The notes below the pieces were generated by a model that saw only the letters and a program-made list of their open reading frames with translations, was not told the DNA's origin and did not search any database. The position numbers were made by a program, and so were the translations under genes. Positions 40,098-51,100 of a stretch of DNA of 64,000 nt are shown in pieces; the stretch's first letter is position 1; each line of letters opens with the position of its first letter. The stretch is from an uncultured Lachnospiraceae bacterium (lineage in GTDB: Bacteria > Bacillota > Clostridia > Lachnospirales > Lachnospiraceae): the NCBI GenBank assembly GCA_947169235.1, contig CAMVOY010000002.1:19542-83541 (forward strand), given 5' to 3'.

Positions 40098-41927
40098 TCA
40101 CCTTTTTGTCGGATATTTTTTGAAGAATGAATCAATAACTCCTGCGATTGTCTTGGATGCTTTGTTTTTAAAGCTGGTTGTGTTTACACGCTTGTGATCC
40201 TTATCTCCGCTAAGGAAACAAAGCTCAATAAGAATCGCCGGCACGCTGTTTCTCTTGATCACATAGAAACCGGCACTCTTTACTCCGCGGTCAGCTGTTT
40301 TAAGAGCATTTACTATAGCGGTATCCATCATACTTGCCATGATGGAGCTTTTTATCCCTGAGAACGATGATTTATTGTTGCTTGTGGAATAATAAACCTC
40401 CGTACCATTTGCTTTTTTGTTATCCGCAGAGTTCATATGCAGGCTGACAAACGCATCTGCACCGACCTTTGCAGCAAACCTCGACCTGTCATCCAATGTG
40501 ACAAAGCTGTCATTCATTCGGGTCCAGTACACCTTTATCTTTGGATTTGCATCTCTGAAATACTTATGAAGTATCGTGTATCCCATATTCAGATTCAGAT
40601 TTTTCTCATGGATGCCATAATGCGAGGCTCCGTTGTCAAAATCCCCATGACCGCAGTCGAACACCAGGATATTTTTGAAGATCTTTCTGGGTTTATCCAG
40701 TGTGACCAAAAATTCGTCTCCGATACGATCGATCTTGTAGCCCTGAAGTGTTTTCGTCGTGATCTTTATTACGGTATTCCCACTTGACGTGGTTGAAACC
40801 TTGTATTTCTTTATGTAGTCATTGTTGATCACCGGCGGATGCTCTGTATAAAACTTGTAATGATCACCTTTGATTATTATCTTGAAAGCTTTTGTATACT
40901 TGACAGAATCGTAGCATTCATCCACCTTGATGCTGTCTATGAGATACGAAGTATCCGGTCTTGAAAACTTCAGTGAATAATTATACTGCTGACCTGTCTG
41001 TGTCGAATAATCCCAAAGAAGCTTGAAATGCAGATGCTTTTCAACTGTCGTATATGTAAACTCTGTCACATCGGTACAATACAGAGTGATCGTTACCTTT
41101 CCGTTTTCCTCGGATACAACCATGCGCTGCACGATATCACCGAATCTGTCAAACATCTTTATATCAGGCAAAAACATCGAGTCGGGAAGCGTGATGGTAA
41201 TGACCTGACTGCTCCTGTCTACGCTCACTGAATCAAAAGATGCCTGCCTGTCACCGTAAAAATCAAGGTCAATGTACGCCATATTGTCAAACATGGAGTA
41301 CTTTCCTACAGCCTCTGATATGTGATTCTTTGATGTATCTGTATCCTCTGTGGTACCTTTCCAGTCAAATAACAATGACCTATACATGCTATATTTAAGC
41401 GTCGCAGAATCCCATGAGCCTGTATATCCCATCGCAGAAATAAATCTTGCCAACGGGATGCACAAAACGGGTGCATCTGTATCTTTTTGAACAATTGTTA
41501 TAGGCTTCGTAAGTGAATAAGCAGTCGGTTTTTCATCTTTTTCAACAGTAAAGCTGCTCTCTCCTGCTTTCATGTAAATGGTAGTTTTTGTGTCTTCGTC
41601 ATATGCTCTGTACGATGCCAAAGTCTCATCGTATGAAAAATCAAATCCCCATACGTTTTTGATAAGCTCTTCGGCTGGCGCATACAGAATACCGTTTATC
41701 TTTATTATGGGAAGGCTTTGGAACGAATAATCCTTGTGATGATATATAAGTGAGCCCTGAACACCGGTATACATCTGTGTCGATCCGTCATATGTGATGT
41801 TAAAAGGTGCGGGTTCCTTTTTATTATTTGACTTCGCCTGAGAGTTCACGGCAAAAACAGACAGAGACAGTACCGTTAATGCCAAAGCAAGCAAGGCACT
41901 GCTCAAAAATGAAAGTCTGAACTTCAT
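40098..41927 (-). CDS. N-acetylmuramoyl-L-alanine amidase (Amidase_3) with N-terminal copper-amine-oxidase-like domain
   Basis: Signal peptide; LVFDCGHGDFDNGASHYGIHEKNLNLNMG; ADAFVSLHMNSADNKKANGTEVYYS; PAILIELCFLS. Confidence 0.9.
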   Translation of the reverse strand: MKFRLSFLSSALLALALTVLSLSVFAVNSQAKSNNKKEPAPFNITYDGSTQMYTGVQGSLIYHHKDYSFQSLPIIKINGILYAPAEELIKNVWGFDFSYDETLASYRAYDEDTKTTIYMKAGESSFTVEKDEKPTAYSLTKPITIVQKDTDAPVLCIPLARFISAMGYTGSWDSATLKYSMYRSLLFDWKGTTEDTDTSKNHISEAVGKYSMFDNMAYIDLDFYGDRQASFDSVSVDRSSQVITITLPDSMFLPDIKMFDRFGDIVQRMVVSEENGKVTITLYCTDVTEFTYTTVEKHLHFKLLWDYSTQTGQQYNYSLKFSRPDTSYLIDSIKVDECYDSVKYTKAFKIIIKGDHYKFYTEHPPVINNDYIKKYKVSTTSSGNTVIKITTKTLQGYKIDRIGDEFLVTLDKPRKIFKNILVFDCGHGDFDNGASHYGIHEKNLNLNMGYTILHKYFRDANPKIKVYWTRMNDSFVTLDDRSRFAAKVGADAFVSLHMNSADNKKANGTEVYYSTSNNKSSFSGIKSSIMASMMDTAIVNALKTADRGVKSAGFYVIKRNSVPAILIELCFLSGDKDHKRVNTTSFKNKASKTIAGVIDSFFKKYPTKR

Positions 41928-42050
41928 AACACTATTCCTCCAATCGCCCCAAAACGCTTCATTAAATTAATCATGCACTGCATAATATAACGTTTTTACA
42001 TGACAAAATCATGTCAACACATATGATTTTTCGTTATTTTTTAAAAAAAT

Positions 42051-42121
42051 CGAATATTTGTTCGAAAAATGTATTGACAAACATCTGTTCGTGTGATATA
42101 TTTGTATCAAACAGATGTTCG
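42051..42121 (+). promoter_or_regulatory. promoter with three LexA-box-like dyads
   Basis: Boxes CGAATATTTGTTCG (42051-42064), CAAACATCTGTTCG (42078-42091), CAAACAGATGTTCG (42108-42121); -35 TTGACA (42074-42079), 17 bp, -10 TATATT (42097-42102). Confidence 0.85.
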
Positions 42122-42147
42122 GTTTATGTTTGAAAAGGAGAATGACT

Positions 42148-42462
42148 ATGATCACAAAGTTTTTAACAGGGAAAAGATCTGTAATATGCGGGGTGATTGC
42201 CGTAGTGGTGTTATGTGTGCTGTTTTTCCTGATGTTCAACTCCAACGCTTCAGCTGACTCCGGTGACTTGCTTTCAGTGCGAGGCTACGAGCGTGTGCTT
42301 ATCCGTCCGGGAGATACGCTGGATAAGCTTTCAAAGAAATATGCATACAGCTACTCTCATATCTCTCCATCAGAATACAAAAACCAGATCATTCAGCTGA
42401 ATGATCTGGACAGTGACTATATCCGCGAAGGGATATACCTTATGATGCCTGTTTGCAAATAG
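42148..42462 (+). CDS. small membrane-anchored LysM protein, YneA-like SOS division inhibitor candidate
   Basis: TM (VICGVIAVVVLCVLFFLMF) then LysM-like YERVLIRPGDTLDKLSKKYAYSYSH...IIQLNDL; SD AAAAGGAG 7 nt before ATG 42148. Confidence 0.75.
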   Translation: MITKFLTGKRSVICGVIAVVVLCVLFFLMFNSNASADSGDLLSVRGYERVLIRPGDTLDKLSKKYAYSYSHISPSEYKNQIIQLNDLDSDYIREGIYLMMPVCK

Positions 42463-42470
42463 AGGATGTA

Positions 42471-42707
42471 TCAGTCGTCCTCTCCTCTGATCTTTATCGC
42501 ACCGCTTGAGAGCTCATCGATAGCGATAGAAAGCGGCTTAGGGCACTTGATCTTCTCCTCGAGAGGTTCAGAACCATCGATGATCTGCTTTGCGCGCTTT
42601 GCTGTGGCAAGTACGATCGAATAACGGCTGTTTACAACCGGCTGTTCGCCCTGCTCTACCTCGCTGTTTGCGATATTCATAAGGTCTGTGTAAGATGGAT
42701 GTAACAT
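42471..42707 (-). CDS. rpoZ: DNA-directed RNA polymerase subunit omega
   Basis: MLHPSYTDLMNI...NSRYSIVLATAKRAKQIID; upstream of the gmk cluster. Confidence 0.9.
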   Translation of the reverse strand: MLHPSYTDLMNIANSEVEQGEQPVVNSRYSIVLATAKRAKQIIDGSEPLEEKIKCPKPLSIAIDELSSGAIKIRGEDD

Positions 42708-42727
42708 TGTATTTCTCCTTTCTGCTC

Positions 42728-43441
42728 CTAGTTTACAAATCCAAACTTGTTCAATGGCCATATTCTCATGAAAGCCTTGCCCTCTATAAAGCTTCTTTTT
42801 ACAGGACCCGGCGCATCTTCCTCGGCCATTTCATCAAGCTCATCTTCTGAATATTTATCTGCGTATTTTTCAATGGTTTCAGGAGGAATCTTTCTACTGT
42901 CAAGCGATACCGCTCTGTTATCTCCCAAAACAAAGTACTCATCTTCTTTTAATGTGTAACCTTTTGCTGCCAGGCCTTCCTCATCCATGGCGTTCTTGGC
43001 GTATTTATCCTCGATAACCTGGCCATTCACCTTGATCGTATTCTTTTCGATCTGAATTGTCTCACCCGGCAAACCATATACTCTCTTTATATAAAACTCA
43101 GAGTCATCAACTTCTTTACCCTTTGGATAGAAAACTACTATATCATATCTTTCAGGATCATGGAAGGCATAGGATATTTTATCTATGAGAAGCCTCTCGC
43201 CATCATGAAGAGTGTCCTCCATGGATTCACCGGATACATTGGTCGACTGACAAACATATCTGGGAACTACATATACACATACAAATATCAGGACAATGTA
43301 TATTCCAATCTCAATTCCGATACTGAGTTTCGATCTTGATTTTGTTTCTTCTTCCTTTTTTTCGACGGGTTTTGAGGTATTTACATCATCAAAGTCCTCA
43401 ACCACGACGAAATCGTCTCTGTCTTCAATATTACCGGTCAT
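42728..43441 (-). CDS. lepB: signal peptidase I (paralog 3)
   Basis: STNVSGESMEDTLHDGERLLIDKISY; FYIKRVYGLPGETIQIEK; GDNRAVSLDSR. Confidence 0.92.
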   Translation of the reverse strand: MTGNIEDRDDFVVVEDFDDVNTSKPVEKKEEETKSRSKLSIGIEIGIYIVLIFVCVYVVPRYVCQSTNVSGESMEDTLHDGERLLIDKISYAFHDPERYDIVVFYPKGKEVDDSEFYIKRVYGLPGETIQIEKNTIKVNGQVIEDKYAKNAMDEEGLAAKGYTLKEDEYFVLGDNRAVSLDSRKIPPETIEKYADKYSEDELDEMAEEDAPGPVKRSFIEGKAFMRIWPLNKFGFVN

Positions 43442-43458
43442 CTTTTCATCTCCAACAC

Positions 43459-44094
43459 TTATGAAAACTTTTCTTTTACCAGGTCAGCGAGTTCCTTTGC
43501 CAACTCATCAATTATCTCCGATTGACGGTCTGTAAGGTTATGCTGACTGTTTATGATGCCCATGATCTGTTCTACAGCTCTGTCAAGGTCATCATTTATG
43601 ATAAGATAATCATAATCCTTAATAAAATGTGTTTCACGAACAGTCTGTTCAAAACGAATACTTATCTGTTCATCGCTCTCTGTTCCGCGGTTCTTTAACC
43701 TGTCATACAGATCCTTCGCTGTCGGCGGAACGACGAACATAAGGACAGCGTCAGGGAAAAGCTTTTTGACCTGCATACCTCCCTGCACCTCGATCTCGAG
43801 AATAACATCCTTACCTTCAGCAAGCCTGTCTTCAATTGCTTTTTTGGGGGTTCCGTAATAATTCCCTGCATACTCGGCATACTCTATAAGTTCTTTTTCA
43901 TGGATCATTCTTTCGAACTCATCTTTGGATACGAAATAATAATCTTTGCCGTCAACCTCTCCGGATCTGGGAGCTCTGGTTGTACACGATATCGAGAGGA
44001 AGATCTCATGATCAGCTAAAAGTCTTCTGACCAATGTACCTTTTCCTGCGCCCGAAAACCCCGAAATTACGGTAAGAACACCTTTTTTATTCAC
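43459..44094 (-). CDS. gmk: guanylate kinase
   Basis: VISGFSGAGKGTLVRRLL; SCTTRAPRSGEVDGKDYYFVS. Confidence 0.97.
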   Translation of the reverse strand: MNKKGVLTVISGFSGAGKGTLVRRLLADHEIFLSISCTTRAPRSGEVDGKDYYFVSKDEFERMIHEKELIEYAEYAGNYYGTPKKAIEDRLAEGKDVILEIEVQGGMQVKKLFPDAVLMFVVPPTAKDLYDRLKNRGTESDEQISIRFEQTVRETHFIKDYDYLIINDDLDRAVEQIMGIINSQHNLTDRQSEIIDELAKELADLVKEKFS

Positions 44095-44344
44095 TCTCTA
44101 AATCCCCCTTTGCCGTATCAATACGAAGAACTATCGTCTCAGGCAATAATGCTGACAATACTATGCTGTTGTTTTCCATCACGAGAACGGATTTAGTTTT
44201 TCTGCCGCAGGTGCCGTCCGTAGCCAGTCCATTATCCTTTGCTGCCTGAACCATACGCTTAACCGGAGCTGCATCCGGACCTACTATGCTAAAGATCTTC
44301 TCGGAGTTAACCATGTTTCCGAATCCGATATTGATAAAACTCAT
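44087..44344 (-). CDS. remA: DUF370 / RemA-like regulatory protein
   Basis: FINIGFGNMVNSEKIFSIVGPDAAPVKRMVQAAKDNG...GRKTKSVLVMENNSIVLSAL; yicC-remA-gmk order. Confidence 0.93.
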   Translation of the reverse strand: MSFINIGFGNMVNSEKIFSIVGPDAAPVKRMVQAAKDNGLATDGTCGRKTKSVLVMENNSIVLSALLPETIVLRIDTAKGDLESE

Positions 44345-44372
44345 ATTACTTCCAATCTGAAGCGCTACGCTC

Positions 44373-45251
44373 CTACTCTATATTCTGAATCTGTTCACGT
44401 ATCTTTTCAATAAGAGTCTTGAGCTCGATACCATAGTTGGCTATAGTGATATCAGTAGACTTTGAGAGGATCGTATTTGCTTCTCTGTTTAACTCCTGTG
44501 TAAGGAAATCAAGCTTACGGCCGATGTTTTCAGAATCATCAAGCGTGGTTCTCATATGATCGATATGAGTCTTCAACCTCACCATCTCTTCATCAACACA
44601 AAGCTTGTCAGCGTATATCACCATCTCAGAAGCAAGCACTCTCTCATCGATCTGCTTGTCAGCAAGAAGATCTTCTGCCTTTTTTCTGATACGTGCCGTG
44701 TACTCATCAAGGATCTCCGGATAACGCTTTTCGATATTATCAGTTATCTTTTTAACTTCATCAAGCTTTTTGTTAATATCCTCAGCCAGACTCTTTCCTT
44801 CGATGCCCCTGCTCTGAACGAACTGCTCTCCGGCATCAGATAATGCTTTTTCAATAAGTGGTGTGATGATCTCTTCATCAACCGGAGCCTCAGAAAGAGT
44901 AAACACTTCAGGAAGTCTTGCGATCCTATATGCGTCTGTTTTAAATCTCATGGAATTATCAAGAGCCATCTGACGGATGCCCTCGAGATATGCACTTGCA
45001 ACTGATCTGTTGTATGTGATCGAAATATCAGATTCCCCCTGAGCTTCGATGGTCAAAAATACATCGACTTTTCCTCTCGACGCATATTTCTTTACCGTAG
45101 AACGAATCTCATTTTCAAAAAAACCGAATTTATGCGGCATACGAACACTTATATCAAGATACCTGTGATTGACGGATTTCAACTCCACACATACCTTATA
45201 CTGGTCGTTTGCTGATTCTCCTCTTCCGAATCCGGTCATGCTTTGTATCAT
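44373..45251 (-). CDS. yicC: YicC family endoribonuclease-like protein
   Basis: MIQSMTGFGRGESAND; C-terminal GRKLDFLTQELNREANTILSKS. Confidence 0.94.
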   Translation of the reverse strand: MIQSMTGFGRGESANDQYKVCVELKSVNHRYLDISVRMPHKFGFFENEIRSTVKKYASRGKVDVFLTIEAQGESDISITYNRSVASAYLEGIRQMALDNSMRFKTDAYRIARLPEVFTLSEAPVDEEIITPLIEKALSDAGEQFVQSRGIEGKSLAEDINKKLDEVKKITDNIEKRYPEILDEYTARIRKKAEDLLADKQIDERVLASEMVIYADKLCVDEEMVRLKTHIDHMRTTLDDSENIGRKLDFLTQELNREANTILSKSTDITIANYGIELKTLIEKIREQIQNIE

Positions 45252-45321
45252 ATCACACCTCCCAAACAATAGCATACTGTATTATTATAGAATAAAAACG
45301 CCCCAAAGTCAAGGAAACTCG

Positions 45322-45350
45322 TTGACTGAATGAAAAAAAAATGATAAACT
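45322..45350 (+). promoter_or_regulatory. promoter for rqcH
   Basis: TTGACT, 17 bp, TAAACT. Confidence 0.6.
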
Positions 45351-45398
45351 GTGTGAATAGGTAATAATTGCTGTTAATCATACAAAAAAGGAAAAGCC

Positions 45399-47282
45399 AT
45401 GGCATTTGACGGAATAACCATATCAGCGCTTGTAAATGAACTTAAATACAACCTGATTGACGGACATATCAAAAAGATAGCACAGCCTGAACCCGACGAA
45501 CTTACACTTACGATCCAGGCTCCTTTTGGCATCTCAAAAATCGGCCCTAAGTCCGATAATAATACCACTGACGCTGATGAAAATAACTCTGATACATCTA
45601 CGCAGAAAAAACGTCAAACGCTACGTTTAAAGCTATCTGCAAACGCTTCTCTTCCGCTTTTGTATCTAACAGGTGAAAACAAGACTTCACCTCTGACCGC
45701 CCCCAATTTCTGTATGCTTTTACGCAAGCATATTTCGGGTGCCAGGATAACGGATATACGCCAGGAGGGTTTGGAACGTGTAGTAAGATTTGTCCTGTCG
45801 ACTAAAAACGAGCTGTTGGACGATGTTTCATATGCCCTTGTCATCGAGATCATGGGTAAACACAGCAACATCATTTTCCTTGATGATAAGGATATGGTAA
45901 TCGATTCGATCAAGCATGTAAATGGTCTTATGAGCTCAGTAAGAGAGGTCCTGCCGGGCAGAGAATACTTCATTCCAAATACTCTCGATAAAAAGAATCC
46001 GAATGAGATTACTACCGAATACTGGAATCACGATATTTTTACAAAGCCATCTTCGATAGCAAAAGCCATATCCGGGTCCATGTCCGGGATATCGCTTATC
46101 ATGGCTCAGGAGATGTGCTACAGGGCTGATATTGACGGAGATGCACCCACAGCCTCCTTAAACGGGAATGAGCGTTCACGTTTGATGCAGATTTACAGAG
46201 ATATCATGAGCATGGTTTCCGAGGATGTTTTTGAACCGGTTATTTACTACGATAATGAGGTTCCAAAGGAGTTCTCAATGATAAGGCTTTCCATGTATGA
46301 CAGTCTTGCAAGTGAAGCCATGGATTCTCCTTCTGCCGTGGTTGAACGCTTTTACAGTGAAAAAGACTCCCTGACCCGAATCAGAGCAAAATCATCAGAT
46401 CTAAAGAATACTGTTCAGACACATTTTGAACGAACGGCAAAGAAACTCGACATATTGCAAAAGCAGATTAAAGACACGGAAAAACGTGACAAATACAAGG
46501 TGTACGGCGAACTCATAAACACCTATGGTTATTCCGAATTACCTGTTCTTCCGTCACCGGATGCCGCAGAAGGTGACAAGCTGACACTTCACTGCATAAA
46601 TCATTATGATGGCAAAGAAGTTGATATCAATATCGATCCTACACTCTCTGTTTCTGATAATGCAAATAAATACTTTGACAGATATAATAAACTGAAAAGG
46701 ACATTTGATGCTGCTTCCGAACAGATAAAACTTGCACATGAGGAATACGATCATCTCGAATCTATCCTTACGGAGCTTTCCATTGCCCGCAAGGAGGAAG
46801 ATCTGGTCGCCATACGTTCGGAATTGAATGATCATGGTTATATCAAGTCAACAGGTAATAATAAACGAAAAAAACAACTGCCTAAAAGCGAACCACTTCA
46901 TTTCATATCATCAGATGGTTATGATATCTTTGTAGGGAAGAATAACTATCAGAATGAAGAGCTGACCTTCAAAATAGCAACAGGTAATGACTGGTGGTTT
47001 CATGCCAAACAGATGCCCGGTTCACATGTGATCATAAAGTGCAACGGAGACGAACCGCCTATAAGCACATTTGAAGAAGCTGCAGCTTTAGCTGCCCTGT
47101 TCTCAAAGGGCAAAAACTCAGATAAACTTGAGATAGATTACACACAAAAGAAAAATGTCAAGAAACCGGGCGGTGGCAAACCCGGATTCGTTGTATACTA
47201 TACAAACTATTCAATACTTGCATCAAAGGGTGATCTCAAACGGATAAAGCCCGCAACTGCCGAGGAGGAGGCTTTTTTATGA
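45399..47282 (+). CDS. rqcH: NFACT family protein RqcH
   Basis: MAFDGITISALVNELKYNLIDGHIKKIAQPE; DUF814 NDWWFHAKQMPGSHVIIKC. Confidence 0.94.
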   Translation: MAFDGITISALVNELKYNLIDGHIKKIAQPEPDELTLTIQAPFGISKIGPKSDNNTTDADENNSDTSTQKKRQTLRLKLSANASLPLLYLTGENKTSPLTAPNFCMLLRKHISGARITDIRQEGLERVVRFVLSTKNELLDDVSYALVIEIMGKHSNIIFLDDKDMVIDSIKHVNGLMSSVREVLPGREYFIPNTLDKKNPNEITTEYWNHDIFTKPSSIAKAISGSMSGISLIMAQEMCYRADIDGDAPTASLNGNERSRLMQIYRDIMSMVSEDVFEPVIYYDNEVPKEFSMIRLSMYDSLASEAMDSPSAVVERFYSEKDSLTRIRAKSSDLKNTVQTHFERTAKKLDILQKQIKDTEKRDKYKVYGELINTYGYSELPVLPSPDAAEGDKLTLHCINHYDGKEVDINIDPTLSVSDNANKYFDRYNKLKRTFDAASEQIKLAHEEYDHLESILTELSIARKEEDLVAIRSELNDHGYIKSTGNNKRKKQLPKSEPLHFISSDGYDIFVGKNNYQNEELTFKIATGNDWWFHAKQMPGSHVIIKCNGDEPPISTFEEAAALAALFSKGKNSDKLEIDYTQKKNVKKPGGGKPGFVVYYTNYSILASKGDLKRIKPATAEEEAFL

Positions 47283-48103
47283 GCATTTCATATGACACAC
47301 ATATGCACACTTCATTCTCTCCTGATTCAAATGCCACATTGGATGAGCAGGTGAATACCGCCTGTTCCATGGGGCTTAGAGGTATATGTATAACCGATCA
47401 CATGGATTATGATTTTCCGGTGGATCAGTGCCAGGGCTATGATACTAATCCGTTTATTTTTGATGAAAAAAAATATTTGGATTCCATAAATAATATCTCG
47501 GATAAAATGCCAAATTTTGAAGTTTTAAAAGGCGTTGAGATCGGATTACAAACTGATCCTTCCGTGGCAAATAAAAACAAACAATTGATCATAAATAACT
47601 TCTTTGATGAAGTGATCGGTTCCATTCATCTGATAGATAAAAAAGATCCATATTATCCTGACTTTTGGAAAGGAACGGATCAAAAATCCGTATTAAAAAA
47701 ATACTTTGAAATAACACTTGAAAACCTCAAATTGTTTTCGGATATAAATATACTCGGGCATCTTGACTATGCAACCAGATACATGCCTGATATCAATGAG
47801 TATGAACCCAAGGATTATTTTGAGATCACTGATGCGATCATGGAGTTTTTGATCGGACATGAAATAGCTCTGGAGATTAATACTTCAGGACTAAAAAAAG
47901 GATACGGGCTTACAAACCCGCATCCTGAACTTATCAAAAGATACTATGAACTGGGTGGCAGACTGATCTCAACAGGGTCGGATGCACACTCTCCGGACGC
48001 GATAGCATACGGATTTGAGACGATCAATGAAAATTTGATCTCATATGGATTCAGGGAATATGTCATCTACAAATCACGCAAACCGATCCTTTTACCTCTA
48101 TGA
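47279..48103 (+). CDS. PHP domain histidinol-phosphatase (HisK/HisJ-type)
   Basis: YDTHMHTSFSPDSNATLDEQV; GICITDHMDYDFP; ISTGSDAHSPDAIAYGFE. Confidence 0.88.
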   Translation: MSISYDTHMHTSFSPDSNATLDEQVNTACSMGLRGICITDHMDYDFPVDQCQGYDTNPFIFDEKKYLDSINNISDKMPNFEVLKGVEIGLQTDPSVANKNKQLIINNFFDEVIGSIHLIDKKDPYYPDFWKGTDQKSVLKKYFEITLENLKLFSDINILGHLDYATRYMPDINEYEPKDYFEITDAIMEFLIGHEIALEINTSGLKKGYGLTNPHPELIKRYYELGGRLISTGSDAHSPDAIAYGFETINENLISYGFREYVIYKSRKPILLPL

Positions 48104-48104
48104 A

Positions 48105-51100
48105 TCATTTGATAATGATCTTGTGATAACTTCTTGAACCGCCGTTTGTTCTGGTCACGACCTCTTCCGTATGGAAGTGGTCTTTTTTCTTTTCTATAGT
48201 CTCATCAAGCTCTGCTGCCAACGGTCTCATAGGTCTGTTGACAACCGGTACCGGTCTCTTGGTGATCTCAGGAGCCTCATTATCATCAACCTGGATAAAG
48301 CCTTCTCCGGATATCGTATCTTCATCAACTTTTTCCTGAACAGGCGGCTCTTCTCCGGGCTTCGGAATAAACAGATGCTCGTCATTTTCCTTGGGAACGC
48401 CGGCATCAGCATCCATTCTGGTGAATGAGAACACCGGACTACGCTCAGCATGATTGATAACCTGCGAAGGTGTAGTCTTTTTCTCATGCTTGGGCGCCAT
48501 ATCTTCGGTACGATCAATCCTCTCAGGCTCAAATTTTGTAATCTTCGGTTCATTTTCGGCCGGAGCCTCTTTTGCAGCCTCAGCATTTTCATCAGCACTA
48601 ATCTCAGGTTCAGTCATCACAGCCTCAGATTCACTTGTCATGGTCTCAGGCTCACTCATATCAACGGAAGGCTCAGGCAGAATCTCTTCGGGAACCGTCG
48701 CTGTAGCCATATCCCTGAATGATACAAATGAATCATCGGGTTCATCTTGAAGTACAGTCTCTTCTTCAGGTTCTTCGGGAATAACCTCTTCCATCGCTGC
48801 CGGCATAAACATAAACGATGACGATTCTTTTTCCTGCTCGACATCAGTTATGTCCTCTATGGTTTCTTGTTCAGGCTCGATCGGAGCTATATCCTCGATA
48901 GATTCTTCTTCCGGCTCGATCGGAACTATATCCTCTACAACATCTTCGTGAGGCTCTGCAACGACAAACTCAAGATCATCAACCAATGTCTTCGGTTCTT
49001 CATCAATTGACATAAATCCTTCTTCATCAGGATTTACGAGCTTCTCAGCTATCGTTTCTTCATGATCTGTTATATCTTCACTCTTGATGATATCCAGCTC
49101 ATCCGGATCAGAATCTATCTGCATGAAATCCATGTGTTCCAAGGAAACATATTCATTTTCAGGCTCAAGAGGCTTGGAATCAAGGCGCTCCTCAGTAGTG
49201 TCTGAAATCGAATCAAATGAAAGCACATCAAGAGAAGGCTCATCTGCATTGTCAGGTGCTGAAGCAGAAACCACATCCGGAACCATATCCTCCGGAGTTT
49301 CCTTGAGCTGCTCTTCCGCACGCCAACGATCCTCAAGACCGCTTATGGTCGGAACCTCACCATACTCACCTTCAGTAGTACCGAAATTATAATCCTCGTT
49401 TTTAAGGACAACTTCAGCTTCGGACTTATCATCCGCATGTTCTATTACATCAGCCATATCCTCTCTTGCAATCTCGCTCATTCGTTTAATACTGTCAGAT
49501 ACATCCAGACGGTCAAGCAGATTGTCAAGTTGTTCATCCTCAGAAAGAGCTGACTGTTCAGCACGGGCTTCAACATCATCAGTACCACTTTCGGAACCTA
49601 ACGCTGCTGCAGCCTTGGAAAGCTCTTCTGCCGCTTCATTCGCCTCAACGGCAGACTCAGCAGCAGCTGCTGCAACCTCAGCTACCTCTGCATCATCAGA
49701 CTCGGCAGCCTCGACCTCGGGTACATCAGGAATCTCAACCTGAGGGATCTCGGTTTCCTCAATGGCAGTCAGGACATCCACAGGAGCATTGAGCTTACCG
49801 CTGTTCTGATAACCGCTAAGAACGATAGTATCAGATTCCGCACGATTTGACCCGTGCAACTGATCATCGGAAGATGTGACAATACTCTCAAGCTGTGAAA
49901 CATCTTTGACTTCCGCAGTATTCGGATCAGCAGGTCTGATACTCATCGGAGGTATGGATGCCTGGATAGTCTCAGCGCTCGGATGCAGATCCTCACCCGT
50001 AAACAGAACACGTCCGGGTGCAGCCTGTTTCTTTTCTTCCTCGGCTGTATCGGCAATCGCCTGGATCTCCTCTTCGGTCTTGCCGGCCTCCTTGGCCTCC
50101 TTCTGCTCTTTGGCAACTTCTATGTCTTTTTCACGTTCAGCCTGTCTCTGTTTGCGAAGCTCATCATCACGGATAAACTCGTTAGAAACATGCCATTCCA
50201 TGAAGTTGTCACTGGTACTTACTTTATCAATATCATACGGTTCAACATCTTCTTTTGTTTTCACGGACACCTCACTTTTTTCTGTCGAAGCTGCTTTTTC
50301 ATCAACAGCAGAAGCCACTTTTGCTACAGGTTCGGAATCAGAGGACGACGACTGACGATTCTCATCAGCTACCTTTTCTTTAACAACCGGATCATCTGTG
50401 ATCGAGCTGATAACAGGTATCTCATCTGTATCAGACTTAACATCATATGCATCGTCTTCATCTTCGTCTTCTTCATCATATTTTGTCAGAAACTCCGGTA
50501 ACAGCATATTGTAAAGTCCATATGCAGAGAGCAAACCTGTCATATAAGTAAGATAATAACCATGAGTCTCAGGCAGATCAAATATCGCATATCCGCATAC
50601 GGCAAAAATAGTCGCAAGGAGTATGGGTCCGATAGAAGAAAGCTTTCTTCTGATGGCATATACACCTGCCATGCTCGCAAAGATCAAAAGTATTATCGAA
50701 AAAATACCATAATCAAATGCATGGAAAAGCACCGTGACTAACATGTTATGCAGCTTGTCGCAGAAATAAACAATAATGTCTCCGCTCTCAGAAGCAGCAG
50801 CAAACCCGGGCTCTACTCCGCCGGGGAACAGAGAACCCAAGTCTTTTTCAAGTAAAAATGACATGATCACGGTAAATATGGCTGATCCCGCGACGATAAA
50901 GCCGGCCATAAACGGTCCCTTGGTAACAAGAGTATCCACGCTTCGGATATTCGCAAATAGCAATGAAAGCGCACATCCGATACAGATGATCGCGGCAAGC
51001 GGATTCAGGCATATAAATGCGCCAAACAGGGCGCAAAGAACAACCAATGCAAAGATGACCACAGCATTGCTACGGCCAAACTGAGGTATGATGTTCTTCA

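Noticed and set aside
49084-50501. Plus-strand ORFs (49084-49392, 49522-49743, 49876-50355, 49983-50501)
   Set aside because: Antisense to the acidic protein gene; Ser/Ala-rich translations are an artefact of its biased codons.
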